Below the pieces are notes generated by a model, which was given only the letters and a program-made list of their open reading frames with translations, was not told the origin of the DNA and did no database searches. Both the position numbers and the translations under genes were made by a program. A stretch of 64,000 nucleotides of DNA from Episyrphus balteatus. Lineage: Eukaryota > Arthropoda > Insecta > Diptera > Syrphidae. Of this stretch, positions 9,682 through 20,814 are shown piece after piece; within the stretch, counting starts at the first letter, position 1, and the number at the start of each line of letters is the position of its first letter. The stretch is from positions 54,034,552-54,098,551 of the forward strand of contig NC_079137.1 of NCBI RefSeq assembly GCF_945859705.1, written 5' to 3'.

Positions 9682-10230
9682 ACAAGCTACATAATGTTAA
9701 ATTAAAAAACTTGCGAAATACCTCAAAACAATTGTGGAGATCTGTTGATCATGAACATCCACCAGTGTGAGAAGTACCGTAATCTAAGTTTGGAATCTCG
9801 ACATGGTTGGCTTTAAAAAATTCTAAATTTTTTTCTAGGCATCGCGGAAATAAGATTGAAACGTCGTATGAAATTTGAAATTATAAGCTTTTACATGATA
9901 TAAAATTTTTAATAGGTTGTCCAAAAAAAAATTGATTCAATAGCGTGAGAACATAAAATTATATGTTTTTTTTTGCTTTTTTTGATGAAAATTGATCGAG
10001 TTCAAAAAATTCTAGCTCCTTTTGTAGATGCCTAATAGACATGATCTATATATATATATATTTTTTTGAGCTGAAGCAATAAGCTTTCAGGTGGTATAAA
10101 ATTTATTATAGGTTGTTATATCAAAATAATGAATTTTTGGGTGATGGAAATGATTTTTTCACTTTTTTCATAAGAAATGATTGTTTTTAATAAATTATTT
10201 TATTAATTTTTTCGCATTGTAAAAATTTAA

Positions 10231-10920
10231 GGGGGGAAATCCCTCTGGACCACGGGTTTTTCAAGAATTTTTTTTGGAAAACTGAAAGCATTAATTAAAG
10301 TTTGGAAAAATACATGATGTTATTGACATCATGAAGTGTTAACACAATTTTTTTGAAGTAATAAAAAAACAAAATGGCGGCTCTACAGCCGTTTAAAGTT
10401 GATGCCTCGCATTTGCGCCGTGCAATGCCCAGGTCCAGTTAATTATTTATAATCAAAAGAGAATTTTTTTTCCAATAAAATATATTTATACGCATTGCAT
10501 GAACCTAAATTTAGCAAAAACAAGTGTAAGATAAAAATTAGAGACCAAAAAAACGAAAACACACAATGTTTTTTTATAAAAAAATTGTTAAAAAAAATAT
10601 TTATTGTGAAAATTATATTAAACTTTTAGGTTCATGAGTAAACGAGTAATTTGCACTTTATTTCAAGTCGATAGCTTCATTAGTTTTTGAGTTACGTTGC
10701 ACGGCGCGGAAAAAAACGTGTTTCGAGAAAAATTCTTTTAAAGTTTTCATTTTTGTACTGTGGTAGGCTCGGAACCCATGGGTTTCAGGACTATCTGGGG
10801 ATTTTTGAGGCTTCATTTAAGGCTAAGACCACTAAAATAGTTTTTTCGGTTGATAAATTATTTTTTTAGGCAAAAAATTTTTAATGTAAAAATAAAAAAA
10901 TTCCAGAGGGTTTTCCCCCC
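10231..10920. mobile_element. TTAA-flanked MITE with GGGGGG(A)AA(A/T)CCCTCTGGA ends, 690 bp
   Basis: The left end GGGGGGAAATCCCTCTGGAC and the right end (reverse complement) GGGGGGAAAACCCTCTGGAA match at 18 of 20 positions. TTAA lies directly outside each end (10227-10230 and 10921-10924). Sister retroposon copies at 20821 and 47303 have the same surrounding sequence with a single TTAA and no insert, which confirms the duplication. There are internal inverted pairs as well, such as GCGCCGTGCAA (about 10410-10420) and its complement at 10693-10703. TTAA duplication is characteristic of piggyBac and also of some Kolobok elements. No transposase is seen. Confidence 0.88.
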
Positions 10921-10945
10921 TTAAAAATGGTTTTACATATTATTT

Positions 10946-12355
10946 AGAAGAAATATTTGGCTTTTGAGAAAAGAAAAAAGGAAATTTTTTCAGCTTTTTC
11001 TTGTAAATTATGATTGTTTGAAATAATAATAATAACTCAAAACTCGTGATTTTTGAGTTATGACAGTATTCAAGTAAATGAGCGATATGTAGATGTGCTT
11101 GGCAACATAATAAATACCGGACTTGCTGGGAGAATTTGAAGTAAAAAATCGTCAGATAACGCACCAAAAATATCAAATTATGAAGACCAGCAAAAAAAGT
11201 ACCAAGGGGAAGGGACTACCAAAAATGCCGCCACTGTTAAGCTGGTTTTAACTTCGCGATCAATAAAAAATCGAAGATTTTATAAAAGTATAAACCATCT
11301 GCACAAGTGTACCTACACAGCTTCGAATTGAAGCCTATCGTGATTTAACCGAGAATTTGGTACGACCTATGTATGTATGTACGTTAGGGTGTCCGTTATT
11401 TCCCAAAATGACGTTTTCGGGGGAGACACCCCCCAGATCGAAAGTTTAGGGCCTACATAAGGGGAAATTAGCAAATTCAAAAATTTGTGTATAAATCAAA
11501 AATTTTAATTTTTTAAAATTTTTGCCGTTTTTATACGTTTAAAGATATGTTTACAATATTTTTATTGAATTTTGTTTAAAAATTATTCACCTAAAAAATG
11601 ACATCAAAAAAGATGCAAACAAGAAAGGGTAAAGTATTTAATAATATTTATTTAATATAGAAACGGCAAAAATTTCAAATAGAAATTCAAAAAAATTAAA
11701 ATTTTTGATTTATACACAAATTTTTGAATGCAATATTTGAAAAGAATTAAAAATTAATAAAACTGCATTTAAAATTATGTGATAGGTGAAAGCAAAAACT
11801 ACGAAAACAGCTAATAATTTCAAAAACCGAAATAAAATATAAAACATTTTTTTAACGGGAAATTTTGAATGTAATCTTTTAAAGAAACTATTTTGCAACC
11901 AGAATCAACAAACATTTTAAAAATACATGATTTAACTCGAGAGAAAAAAAATTGTATGTATGAGTTAAAAATTTCCCATACAAATTTGTATGGTTAAAGT
12001 ATGACCTTAGAGGCACGGGTTAATGACCTCCAAAAATTTGTTTTTGCTAAATTCCCCGTGTTTAGGCCCTAAACTTTAGATCTGGGGGGTCTCACCCCCG
12101 AAAACATCACTTTGGGAAATAACGGACACCCTAATGTACGTAGACGGTGCTGAGGATATAGAAATAACACTTTTTCAACCTGCTTACCAGCGAAAACAGC
12201 TGTATGTGGATGGTTCGATGACTACCGTAAAAATATCCGTTTTCCTGACAAAGTGGAAGAACAGCCATATTATGTTTTGAACTTGGGAACGCCCTAGATT
12301 ACTTCTAGCATATTGTTCAAAAAGCCATTTGAAAAAACATCCCTTACTTAAAAAA
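10946..12355. other. Unassigned sequence around the 749-bp MITE
   Basis: Outside the MITE, 10946-11376 and 12142-12355 read as one continuous stretch once the MITE is removed. Short open stretches occur but no motif is recognised. Probably decayed repeat. Confidence 0.3.
11385..12133. mobile_element. hAT-like MITE, TAGGGTGTCCG termini, 749 bp
   Basis: The inverted ends are about 70-90 bp long and almost identical (TAGGGTGTCCGTTATTTCCC at both). They carry a CCCCCCAGATC block and a TTTAGGGCCTA block. An identical 8-bp TSD, ATGTACGT, lies at 11377-11384 and 12134-12141. The interior is AT-rich and partly palindromic, with no transposase. The 8-bp TSD and TAGGG start fit hAT; other 8-bp superfamilies are possible. 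Confidence 0.88.
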
Positions 12356-12660
12356 AATGTCACTGAGTTTTTTCATAGATCTGCGTGGATATTTGGTTGA
12401 TGGTGGTTTATTGCCACACTACCAGGTTGTTTCCCAAAGGCTTCAGACGTTCAGACATAATAACGGCAAAAGGAATCTTATAGACGATCTTAAGCAGACT
12501 GCGTCCTCTATAGGTAATTGGAGCAGTTCAGAGGGTCTTTCTTATGGATCGACTATACAATGCTGAGGTTAAATTGGCTACTACCAGGTTGTGATCATAA
12601 TCAATGTTGGTTCCTCGGAACGTTCGGATATCCATTGTATTATAGGTTAATCTGGTTGAC
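12356..12660 (-). pseudogene. RTE-like LINE remnant (copy B), endonuclease joined to RT by deletion
   Basis: The minus strand reads MDIRTFRGTNIDYDHNLVVA, the end of an endonuclease (family pattern R.FRG.NIDSDH.LV). It then passes directly into RT-domain residues KKDPLNC, then YRGRSLLKIVYKIPFAVIMSERLKP and, after another break, TTINQISTQIYEKTQ (family pattern KST..QIFTLRQILEKTQE). The linker kept in copy A (2376-2700) is missing here, while copy A lacks the endonuclease end. Several frameshifts and stops. Copies A and B therefore lost different internal parts of one parent element. Confidence 0.72.
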
Positions 12661-14303
12661 CGTTGATTGATCTTTGGAGATTTCTAATGAATGTTAAGAT
12701 GCAAGAAACGCTTGCTAGGTGTGATAACATTGGCCACCGCAACAAAGGCGAGTAGCCTCCAGTACAATTTTAATGTCATAACTTGGGATGTGCTCGTAGG
12801 TTTTTTCGAGGAGCTCGTAAGTTTTTTTTTTCGATTAGCTCGTTAATATAACAATTCATCATTTAAATTGACATTATTTCTAGATCCCTAGTAAGGATTC
12901 CCTCTACACACATTTTGAGGACATCTCCTATTCTCCATCATTCAGGGGATCGTTCGTCTAGTACTTTTTTTCGTGTAAAAGATAGAACTTTGAGCATGGT
13001 ATTGTAAAGTTGACAAAGGTGAATTCTCAATACTTCGGACCTAGACATTTACTCACCTCCATGATGATGAACCAAATAGCTTAAACAGGTCTGCTTGTAG
13101 GATCCTGGTTTCAACTCTTGATATTTCATTTTCCATTTTTGATAAAAAAGTAAACTTAGATATACGTTGAAAATGAAAACGCTTAACATAGCATAATTCA
13201 CATTGATATTTTCAATACCTGTTCTAAACTGTATCTTCATCATGGCAGGTATCAACGCTTGATATACATTCCTTTTATAACTGTTTCGTTTGCAATGTTG
13301 TTTTTCGTATTAACTTGTCCATGCATCATCTTACACACAAGCTGAAAACTGCTTACACACGTAAGTTTTTTTGAGAGCGTTTCATAAAAACCGCAAAGTA
13401 TAATAATACCTGTACTATATCATCAACATACGAACATACAACAAAATGTTACATGTCACACTTTGTAATATTTGTGACAGTAAAAGAGTTGTATGATGCT
13501 TGCTTATACCAAACAACCATCAAGCGGGTAATGTTTCTACTTTTAGTAACTTTTATTTATGTTGTTTTTTTTCTGTACCTGTACTACCCCATCTTTATTT
13601 CATTCAGAAAAATATTTTTTATTTTTATAAAGGTAGGTATTTGTATGTGTAGGAAAGTGTGCACATTTAAGATACATGAAGGTACCCTACAATTGTATAA
13701 TATGTTCGTTGTGTATATCACAAATCTGTCTAGGAATTGTACTCTTTGAGATAAAAATGAAAAAAAAAGAAAGGCTCTTCTTTTCAAAGAACTTTGTGAA
13801 AAGATGTATGTTGGAAAAAAAGGAGCAGTCCTTATTGTTGTCTGTATGTAGTAGAGCTAGGATCTACTGCTCGTAAGGAGCAAAAAAAAAAAATAATTTT
13901 TATGCAGTTGATTACCTAGAAATGGTTGTAGCTTGTTTTGTAGCACCGGTACCTAGCAGGAAGGTATTGTATTGTTAAAAAATGTTTGAGGGTTTTTTTC
14001 CAGTTTCTTCTGTTCTTTTTCTGTTAAGGATTGTATAGTAGTAGATTTTTGTACAGCATAGGTACTAGAGGTATTCTGTATAGCGAATTCTTTAAGAGTG
14101 TTAAGTATTATATCAAATCTGATTAAATACTTACTCTATCGGAAGTCCTTATTAAATGTTATTTTTTCTATAGGACCTACACAGTGTTTGCTCTGAAGAT
14201 TTTTAATGGAATATCATATAGCCTATAACTAACGCAGCGGTAAACACTTCTACCAATAGATATCTCATTTAACAAATCAGTACTTTACAAGTTATAAGGT
14301 ACA
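12661..14303. other. AT-rich sequence, no gene recognised
   Basis: A minus-strand frame at 13049-13255 ends just beyond a good-looking splice donor (GGAG|GTGAGTAA around 13058-13050), but there is no coding similarity to support an exon. Poly-T and TAGGTACC-type motifs are frequent. Confidence 0.35.
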
Positions 14304-14670
14304 TCCCAACTAACACAAAATTTGTAAAAACTTGCTTCAGAAACAAATTGCTTATAGAAGTTCGAACTTGTTTAACAACTTCTTAAAAGGTAACTGTTAA
14401 AAAAATTAACCGAATTTTGGATAAGCTTCGGTTAATGTTAAAAAAAGTTTGGTATTCAAAAGACTAAGTTAACCACCTTTTATAATCTAACATTTTCGGT
14501 AGAGCTTCGGTAAAGCTTAGTTTGAGTTTCTTAAAGAGCTTATAAGGTAATTGTTATAAAGGGTCCAACTTGTATAACGTTCTCTTTTCCATTCCCAACG
14601 ACCTTACTTACCAGAAGTTGAAATGTAGCTTCGGTAGGGCATACCTTTACCGATAAAATGTTAGTTGGGA
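14304..14670. mobile_element. Candidate MITE, TCCCAACTAACA termini, about 367 bp
   Basis: The left end TCCCAACTAACAC is the inverted match of the right end GTTAGTTGGGA. The interior repeats GCTTCGGTAA-like motifs several times in both orientations (about 14430, 14505, 14630). I found no convincing TSD, so the superfamily is open. Confidence 0.55.
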
Positions 14671-15282
14671 TTGGAACGTATACTAGAGTGGCGCTTATTT
14701 TGGTACAGTTGGAATTTCTTTGCAACCAAGATACACCTAATTTTACAAACTTTTACTTAGGTACAACTTCCGTAAAACTGTTAAAATCCGTGCAGCGCGC
14801 GGCATCGAAGCAAAATAATTTTTTTTTCTCTTAATCAAGTGATTACACCGGCACACAAAAAAAAAAGTGTCAGGAACCAGAAACCAGACCTATCTTTCTA
14901 TATGTTTTTGGGACCGCTGAATCCGAATTTCAAGTCCGTTTGGCCCTGTCACCCTCCAGTTTTGAGTAATATGCAAAAAACTAAAAAAAAGGTAGTTTTT
15001 GGGGTCTTTTTTACACTTTTCTCAAAACTGGAGGGTGACCATGGGCGTAGCTAGAGATTTCATCTAGGGTGGGCCAGATGTTATCATCGACCTGAAGCCA
15101 TAACCATGAGTGTGCAATTTTTTTTTACTAGGTCTATATAAGGCAAGTATTGGTTTCGTGTCGAGGTGTTAATCAAAACCAACATTACGATGGTGGAGAA
15201 TTAAGAAAAAGTGGATCTAGGAATTCTGTCCGTGCGTCTGTACGTCCATCTGTACATATTTCCACAGCCATAAGCCAGTGGA

Positions 15283-16505
15283 CTGATTTTCTTCAAAGGA
15301 GATGGCACATTTTTGGGCTCAGTGTGTTCACTTACGAAATGGGTATCAAATGAAAGGTGACGGTAAGCACATTACGTGGGTAAAATATTTTCAAATTCGT
15401 TAGTGGGGTTTTGGAGATATTTGAGTTTGAAGTTTCGGATTTCAAAATCAAGATTTCAGCTATTTTTGCGATCAATTAATCGTAGAATGCGTAGAAAGGA
15501 CTTTTTAGATTGGAAATTAGTTAATCTTTCTTTTTGTAGTACATCATTTTTCTCTAGGAGTTATACTTTCAGAGTAACAGAACCGCAAAGTATCTCATTC
15601 TCAGTAATTCCGCACTTAACTCTAAGGGTTGTTTAAAATATTTAAAATATCAAAAAACACACAATTTTCGGTAGTGTAACTCTGAAATTATAACTCCTAG
15701 AGAAAAATGATGTACTAGAAAAAGAAAGATTAACTAATTTACAATCTAAAAAGTCCTCTCTAGTTTTCTGTCCGACCAGTCGTTCTCGAGATATTGAGAC
15801 AAATGCGTTTTTCAAAATGGCGGTCGCCCCACAAGACCAAACAATACGCAATCTGAGATTTGTACTTGGGATAAACCCCTCTTCAATACTGCATTCAAAC
15901 TTAGCTCACGTCATAGCTTTTTCCAGATTTTTCCCCATTGACTGAACTATAGTTTCTATTCTTATTATTTAAAAGGCATATTTCAGCGCGTTTTTGTGTA
16001 TTTTGCTTATTATAAGGTTTTTGTATGTTTTATAGAACTATTTTATATATAGAATTAAAGGTAACACATTAAGCTATCGAAAAATTACAAAAAAAAAGTG
16101 CATGTCACCACTGAATATTTTGATATTTCGATGTGCCAAATGCCTCGCTTAAAAAAATCACCTTTTGAGAAGTAAATACCTAATATGTATTATTTTTTTT
16201 AACAAAGAAAAAAACTTTTGATACAGATTTATAGACAAGAGAAATACCTTTTATTTGATACCAATATTATTTCTGTACACCCATTATTACGCATTCTACG
16301 ATTAATTGTTCGAAAAATTAGCTGAAATCTTGATTGTGAAATCCGAAACTTCAAACTCAAATATCTCCAAAACCCCACTAACGAATTTGAAAATATTTTA
16401 CCCACGTAATGTGCTTACCGTCACCTTTCATTTGATACCAATTTCGTTAGTGAACACACTGGGCCCAAGCTCCATAGAAAAATGTGCCATCTCCTTTGGT
16501 ACATC
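15283..16505. repeat. Inverted repeat pair, about 200-bp arms, with a smaller pair inside
   Basis: About 15283-15490 is the reverse complement of about 16296-16505 with a few differences; both contain the CAAATGAAAGGTGACGGTAAG block. Inside, 15495-15572 pairs with about 15672-15760, around the CTAGGAGTTATA block. This is a stem within a stem inside the hAT-like element, probably an older insert it carries. Confidence 0.75.
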
Positions 16506-17647
16506 AACAAAATTTCTTTGAAATTTAAATCTGTAAACTAACATAAGTGTTAGTTTACAGCAACTACGTGACACAGTCGTGCATTTTATTTAATTTTCGG
16601 CTTTATTTGGCAAATAATTTGCCACTCTCTGTTGTTTTTAATAACTTAAAATTTGCCAAAAGTTTATTTTTAATAATATATTCGATCGGTAAATGCGTTT
16701 TTTAAAATAATAGTGGGGTAGCTCATTTTTTTTGAAAAATGTGTGTTTTTTGCTCAATGGTATCGTATGTTAATATCTTTCAATATAAAAAGTTACTGGT
16801 TTTTCTTTTTATATTGTGTAGTGTAATATGGTATTCCGTTTTTTAAAAGCTTGATATATCGAAATGCAATTGGATTGAGTTACATCAATTTTATTTTGAG
16901 CTACACAAAAGTTGAATTCAGTCGCAATTTATGACAGCGATTGGCTTTAAAAACTAACCTTACCAAGTTTTCAATTTTATTTGCTTTATTTTTTTGTTTA
17001 AGGTGCTTTTGAAACTTAAGCCAGAAGTGTATGTATGTACATATAAAAATAAAAATTTGTAAATAAAAGTTGTTGTATGCGGTTGACTATGTGACTCTAA
17101 AGCCATATGTTAAATATTTAGCAGAGGATACATTTTTGACATTTGAATGTATGGTGAATAAAACATTATCTTTGGCTCAATTTAGCTGTGTGAATTTGGA
17201 TACATTTTTAACGTAGATAAATATTTTTTTTTCTGCAAATCGAAAGAAATAATGATTTTAAAAAAAAGTATAATTATTAACAATTTACAAACTTCCAACA
17301 CGCGTTGTCATGTGAATTTTATTTTTGTGTTGCCATTAATGGGTAACTAACAATTTTTTTCATCATCAATAAAATGAAATATATTGAAAAATATAAATTT
17401 TTCCTAATAAACACTCATAATTTTGTACTACTTTTTCAATTTTCTTTCTTTATTTTCAGTTTTTGATTAGATATTGAAAAAAATACTCCAAAAATTCTGC
17501 AAAAAATTTATTCTCTGAAAATATCTAAAAATTAAACCGGCTCCTAGAGCAGGATAAATTTTTGACAACTGAAATTATCCTTTCACCTCAAAAGTATCAA
17601 AAATATATTCTCGGCTTAGTATTTAACCCGATTCACACACGGTCTAA

Positions 17648-17928
17648 GGCCGTGTGTGAATTGCGTTAAATAGTTAACACCGTGTAAAATTTTGACACTA
17701 TTGAGGTTAATTAAAAAAAATTTCAGCTGTATGGATTATTGTTTAGAATTTTGTCTGCCTTTTTTCTGCCATGATACTCCTTTTAAATAAAAAAAAAAGC
17801 ATCAGCAAAAAAAAATTTAACTCAAATTTAACCCAATAAATTTTTAACAGCTGAAAATTTTTTATTAACCTCAATAGTGTCAAAAATTGTACATGCTGTT
17901 TACTATTTAACGCAATTCACACACGGCC
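17648..17928. mobile_element. MITE with GGCCGTGTGTGAATTGCG ends and TAA duplication, 281 bp
   Basis: The left end GGCCGTGTGTGAATTGCGTT is exactly inverted at the right end. TAA flanks both sides (17645-17647 and 17929-17931). The inverted arms extend to about 70 bp. GG-starting ends with a 3-bp TWA duplication fit PIF/Harbinger. A diverged second copy abuts it on the left (about 17530-17644), giving a tail-to-head dimer. It is nested in the 3.5-kb hAT-like element. Confidence 0.75.
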
Positions 17929-18673
17929 TAAATTGAAAAAGCTAATTATTGAATCCGACCTTTTAGACTGCTCATATAAACGGGGTATTTATACATATCG
18001 CTGACTAAGAAAAATATACATAAACACAAGGCTGGTTCAAAAAAATCGAATTTTTTTTTTGATTTTATGCTCCGATAGATTGCCAGACATCTCTAGAATA
18101 TACTCACCAAATATGAAATCTTTGTATTAATGGAAAGGTCCTTCGCTTTGCAATTTTGCATTTTTTATATTATCCTTCTACTAAAAAAAATCATGTTTTT
18201 ATAAATCGGCTTTTTAGCAGGTTTCTTTACATATTCTTGTATGAAATTGAACGCTCTACAAAAAAGGCCTTGGACACCATTTTCGTTTCTCTAACCGTTT
18301 AAAAGATATTTGACGTCCAAAAATCTTAATTTTGTAAAAAATTAAATTTAATTGAAAAATTAATTTTAATTTAAAAACTAATTAAATTTATTAAACATAC
18401 ATACAGCCCTATAATTCTCAGCAAGCGATATTTTAAAAAAAAATGTTATTGGCAGCTAATACCAGACTAAAGGTTCCGTAGAACTTTCTGTTTTTCTAGG
18501 GTGGGCCATTGATTTTCTAGGGTGGGCCTGGCCCACCCAGGACCCCCCCTTCCTACGCGCATGAGGGTGACCGGGCAAAACGGACTTGAAATTCGGATTC
18601 AGCGGTCCCAAAAACATATAGAAAGATAGGTCTGGTTTCTGGTTCATGACACTTTTTTTTTTGTGTGCCGGTG

Positions 18674-18780
18674 TTATTATTATATTATTATTTTCAAAAA
18701 AGAAGATGATAGGTCTGGTTTCTGGTTCATACAACTTTTTTTTTGTGTGCTAGCACTGTCGCGACATGTCGCTGTCATAC
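18674..18780. repeat. Duplicated MITE flank and a third partial MITE end
   Basis: 18674-18709 (TTATTATTAT... to AAGAAGATG) repeats at 19077-19112 after the second MITE. Next to it, about 18709-18752 holds another right-end fragment of the same MITE. The flank duplication suggests a local tandem duplication rather than three independent insertions. Confidence 0.65.
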
Positions 18781-19076
18781 CCGGCACACAAAAAAAATAG
18801 TTTCATGTACCAGGAAGCAGACCTATCTTTCCATATGTTTTTATGACCGCTGAATCCGATTTTCAAGTCCGTTTTGCCCGGTCACCCTTCAGTTTTGAGA
18901 AAAATGCAAAAAACTCCAAAAAAGTCATAAAAATTCAAACAAAATGCATTCACAGCTCAAAACTGGAGGGTGATGGGGCCAAACGGACTTCAAATTCGGA
19001 TTCAGCGTGCCCAAAAACATATAGAAAGATAGGTCTGGTTTCTGGTTCATGACACTTTTTTTTTTGTGTGCCGGTG
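18781..19076. mobile_element. Uninterrupted sister of the CACCGGCACAC MITE, 296 bp
   Basis: The ends are CCGGCACACAAAA on the left and the complement on the right. It shares the GACCTATCTTTC, GACCGCTGAATCCG and CAGTTTTGAG blocks with 14846-15039/18572-18673. It is the reference for the hAT empty site. No coding potential. Confidence 0.85.
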
Positions 19077-19112
19077 TTATTATTATATTATTATTTTCAA
19101 AAAAGAAGATGT

Positions 19113-20814
19113 TAGGGTGGTCAATTTTTTTTTATGGGAAGGGGGTCTATTCCCCTCCCCGTTTAGCCGGGAGGGGCAATTTTCTAAAAAATTTACTTAA
19201 TTTGAAAAAAAAAAAAATAGTTACAAATCAACGGTTACACCTAAAATGACGTGCTATACCTTTTTGTAAAGCCAAAACCCTCGTCTTTTATCTTGTATTT
19301 GAATAAAACTGATTTATATTACAGTTATATATACAGTATAGAGGAGTTTCCACACAACGTAATATATTTCGATGTTTGGTGGGAAAACAACAAAATTCAC
19401 AAGATTTAAGTCTTAAAATGGCAATGAAGCAATAAATTTGCATAAGACTAAATAAGTTATTAACTATCAAATAATAGATATGACCAAATGAATTCATGTT
19501 CTTTACCAGCATTATATCACTTTAGAAAAGAATTTTAAATTAATATGATTTCAAAGGTTCATTATGTAACACCTGCTCTGTTCACCATATCGCTCTGCGT
19601 TTCTTTCCAAAATTTAAGTGTCTCTATAAAAATCGAAGACAAAAAAAATGTGCGGTCTTTTGAAAAATCATACATATTTATCCTTTTATATTTTTCACCA
19701 TAACATATTTTTAATTTAAATCATAAATTATATTTAAATTAAGTAGAAGCTATGAATCCTGACCGCAATTTAACAATCCATTATTGAAACATCATTTCAA
19801 AAAAAACCTTCCTTACCTTCCTCTCTCAAAATAGCAAATATGAAAAATTACATTAAAAAAACACACTTATAAAAGGCAGGTAGGTACCCTTAAATAAAAA
19901 AAAAGGAGGAAATTTTAATAATTCGAATTATTCCATTATAAAATCTACTTCTCTGGTATACCTTTCGAGTCAGGAAATGTACCTCTATTCTATAACTTTT
20001 GTAAATGAGGCAATTCAATTAAATTTTCGAATTGGAAACGAGCATCAGTAATAGCTGCTATAACAGCTGCTCTATGATTTTCAAGGTATTTTCAGTAGTT
20101 TTCGCATACTTCAATAAATGAGAGAGAAGAAGAATAAGAAACACCTTGCAGAATCATCGAAACAATAAAAAGGGAATATCCTTGACGAAATTTCAGGAAA
20201 AGGTGTTAAAAAACACACCATCGCATGTCCTTGTAAGGCATTGCGTCTCTATTATACCATTATTTTTTCTTTCTTTTGTATAATTCATTCAAAAGATGAT
20301 GAAAAAAGAAAGACAAAGAAAGGGAGACAAAAAAAACTTTGAAAAAGAATTTCATATCATTCTTTGAGTTCAAAGAAGATATTTTAAATCATTCTTTGTA
20401 TCAAAAGAATAAGGTTTTCTCTGTTCTTGTATGGAGCCTATAAAACAAGACGATGGCATTTGGCTTATACTTTGACAACTTTAGTCGAGATAGGTAATGC
20501 AATGACCTAGAATTCTCTCCCTAAGTAAGAAGGACAATAAACAATTCCTGTCGCTAATGCAGCACTTACATTCTTTACCTACTTAAAAAAAAATTTGCGA
20601 AAGAGAAAAAAAGTGCGCATTTTTTTTTTTTCTTATTATCAAAACAATTTTTCTTTTATCATTTAAAGAATTTTAGAATACAGAATTTTGAATTTACAGA
20701 AGTTTAAAATAAAAAAAATTCGGAGTACAGAATTTTGGCACATTTAACATTTTGACCCTAACCCAATTCGATATTTCTTGCAACTTGTATCTCAGCTTAG
20801 ACTAATCAATAGAA
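19113..20814. other. AT-rich intergenic sequence
   Basis: No gene is seen. The start (about 19120-19190) has a 'GGGAAGGGGG..TCCCCTCCCC' block with weak similarity to about 54273-54330, probably debris of one repeat family. Confidence 0.35.

Larger units (their letters stand above)
5677..10945 (-). mobile_element. Poly(A)-tailed retroposon copy A ('GACGT' family), interrupted by two elements
   Basis: Read on the minus strand, the 3' end is a hairpin (CGCACT/AGTGCG), then a second small hairpin GACGTTATTACGTC, then A18. The same ending followed by A-runs is found at 22346 and 48997. The body is 5677-6108 and 9682-10230, split by the Jockey-like insertion, with a TTAA MITE at 10231-10920 near the 5' end. 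No long ORF is visible. A poly(A) tail with a terminal hairpin implies retroposition; I cannot name the clade. Confidence 0.65.
15040..18563. mobile_element. hAT-like non-autonomous element, CATGGGCGTAG termini, 3.5 kb
   Basis: The left terminus CATGGGCGTAGC and the right terminus (reverse complement) CATGCGCGTAGG are flanked by an identical 8-bp TSD, AGGGTGAC (15032-15039 and 18564-18571). A TAGGGTGGGCC block lies a short way inside each end. The CA(G/T)GGGCGTAGC start with an 8-bp TSD is typical of hAT elements. No transposase frame remains. The interior contains two nested inverted-repeat pairs and at least one smaller MITE. Confidence 0.85.
14846..18673. mobile_element. 296-bp MITE (CACCGGCACACAAAA ends) split by a hAT-like element
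   Basis: The left half is 14846-15039 and the right half 18572-18673. The ends are CACCGGCACAC and its complement, each flanked by TTA (14843-14845 and 18674-18676). Removing the hAT insertion and one TSD restores 296 bp, exactly the length of the uninterrupted sister at 18781-19076. A 3-bp TTA duplication would fit PIF/Harbinger, but the terminus is atypical. Confidence 0.82.

Noticed and set aside
13049..13255. Possible minus-strand exon with a GTGAGT donor
   Set aside because: The donor is good but the peptide has no recognisable content and the neighbourhood is repeat debris.
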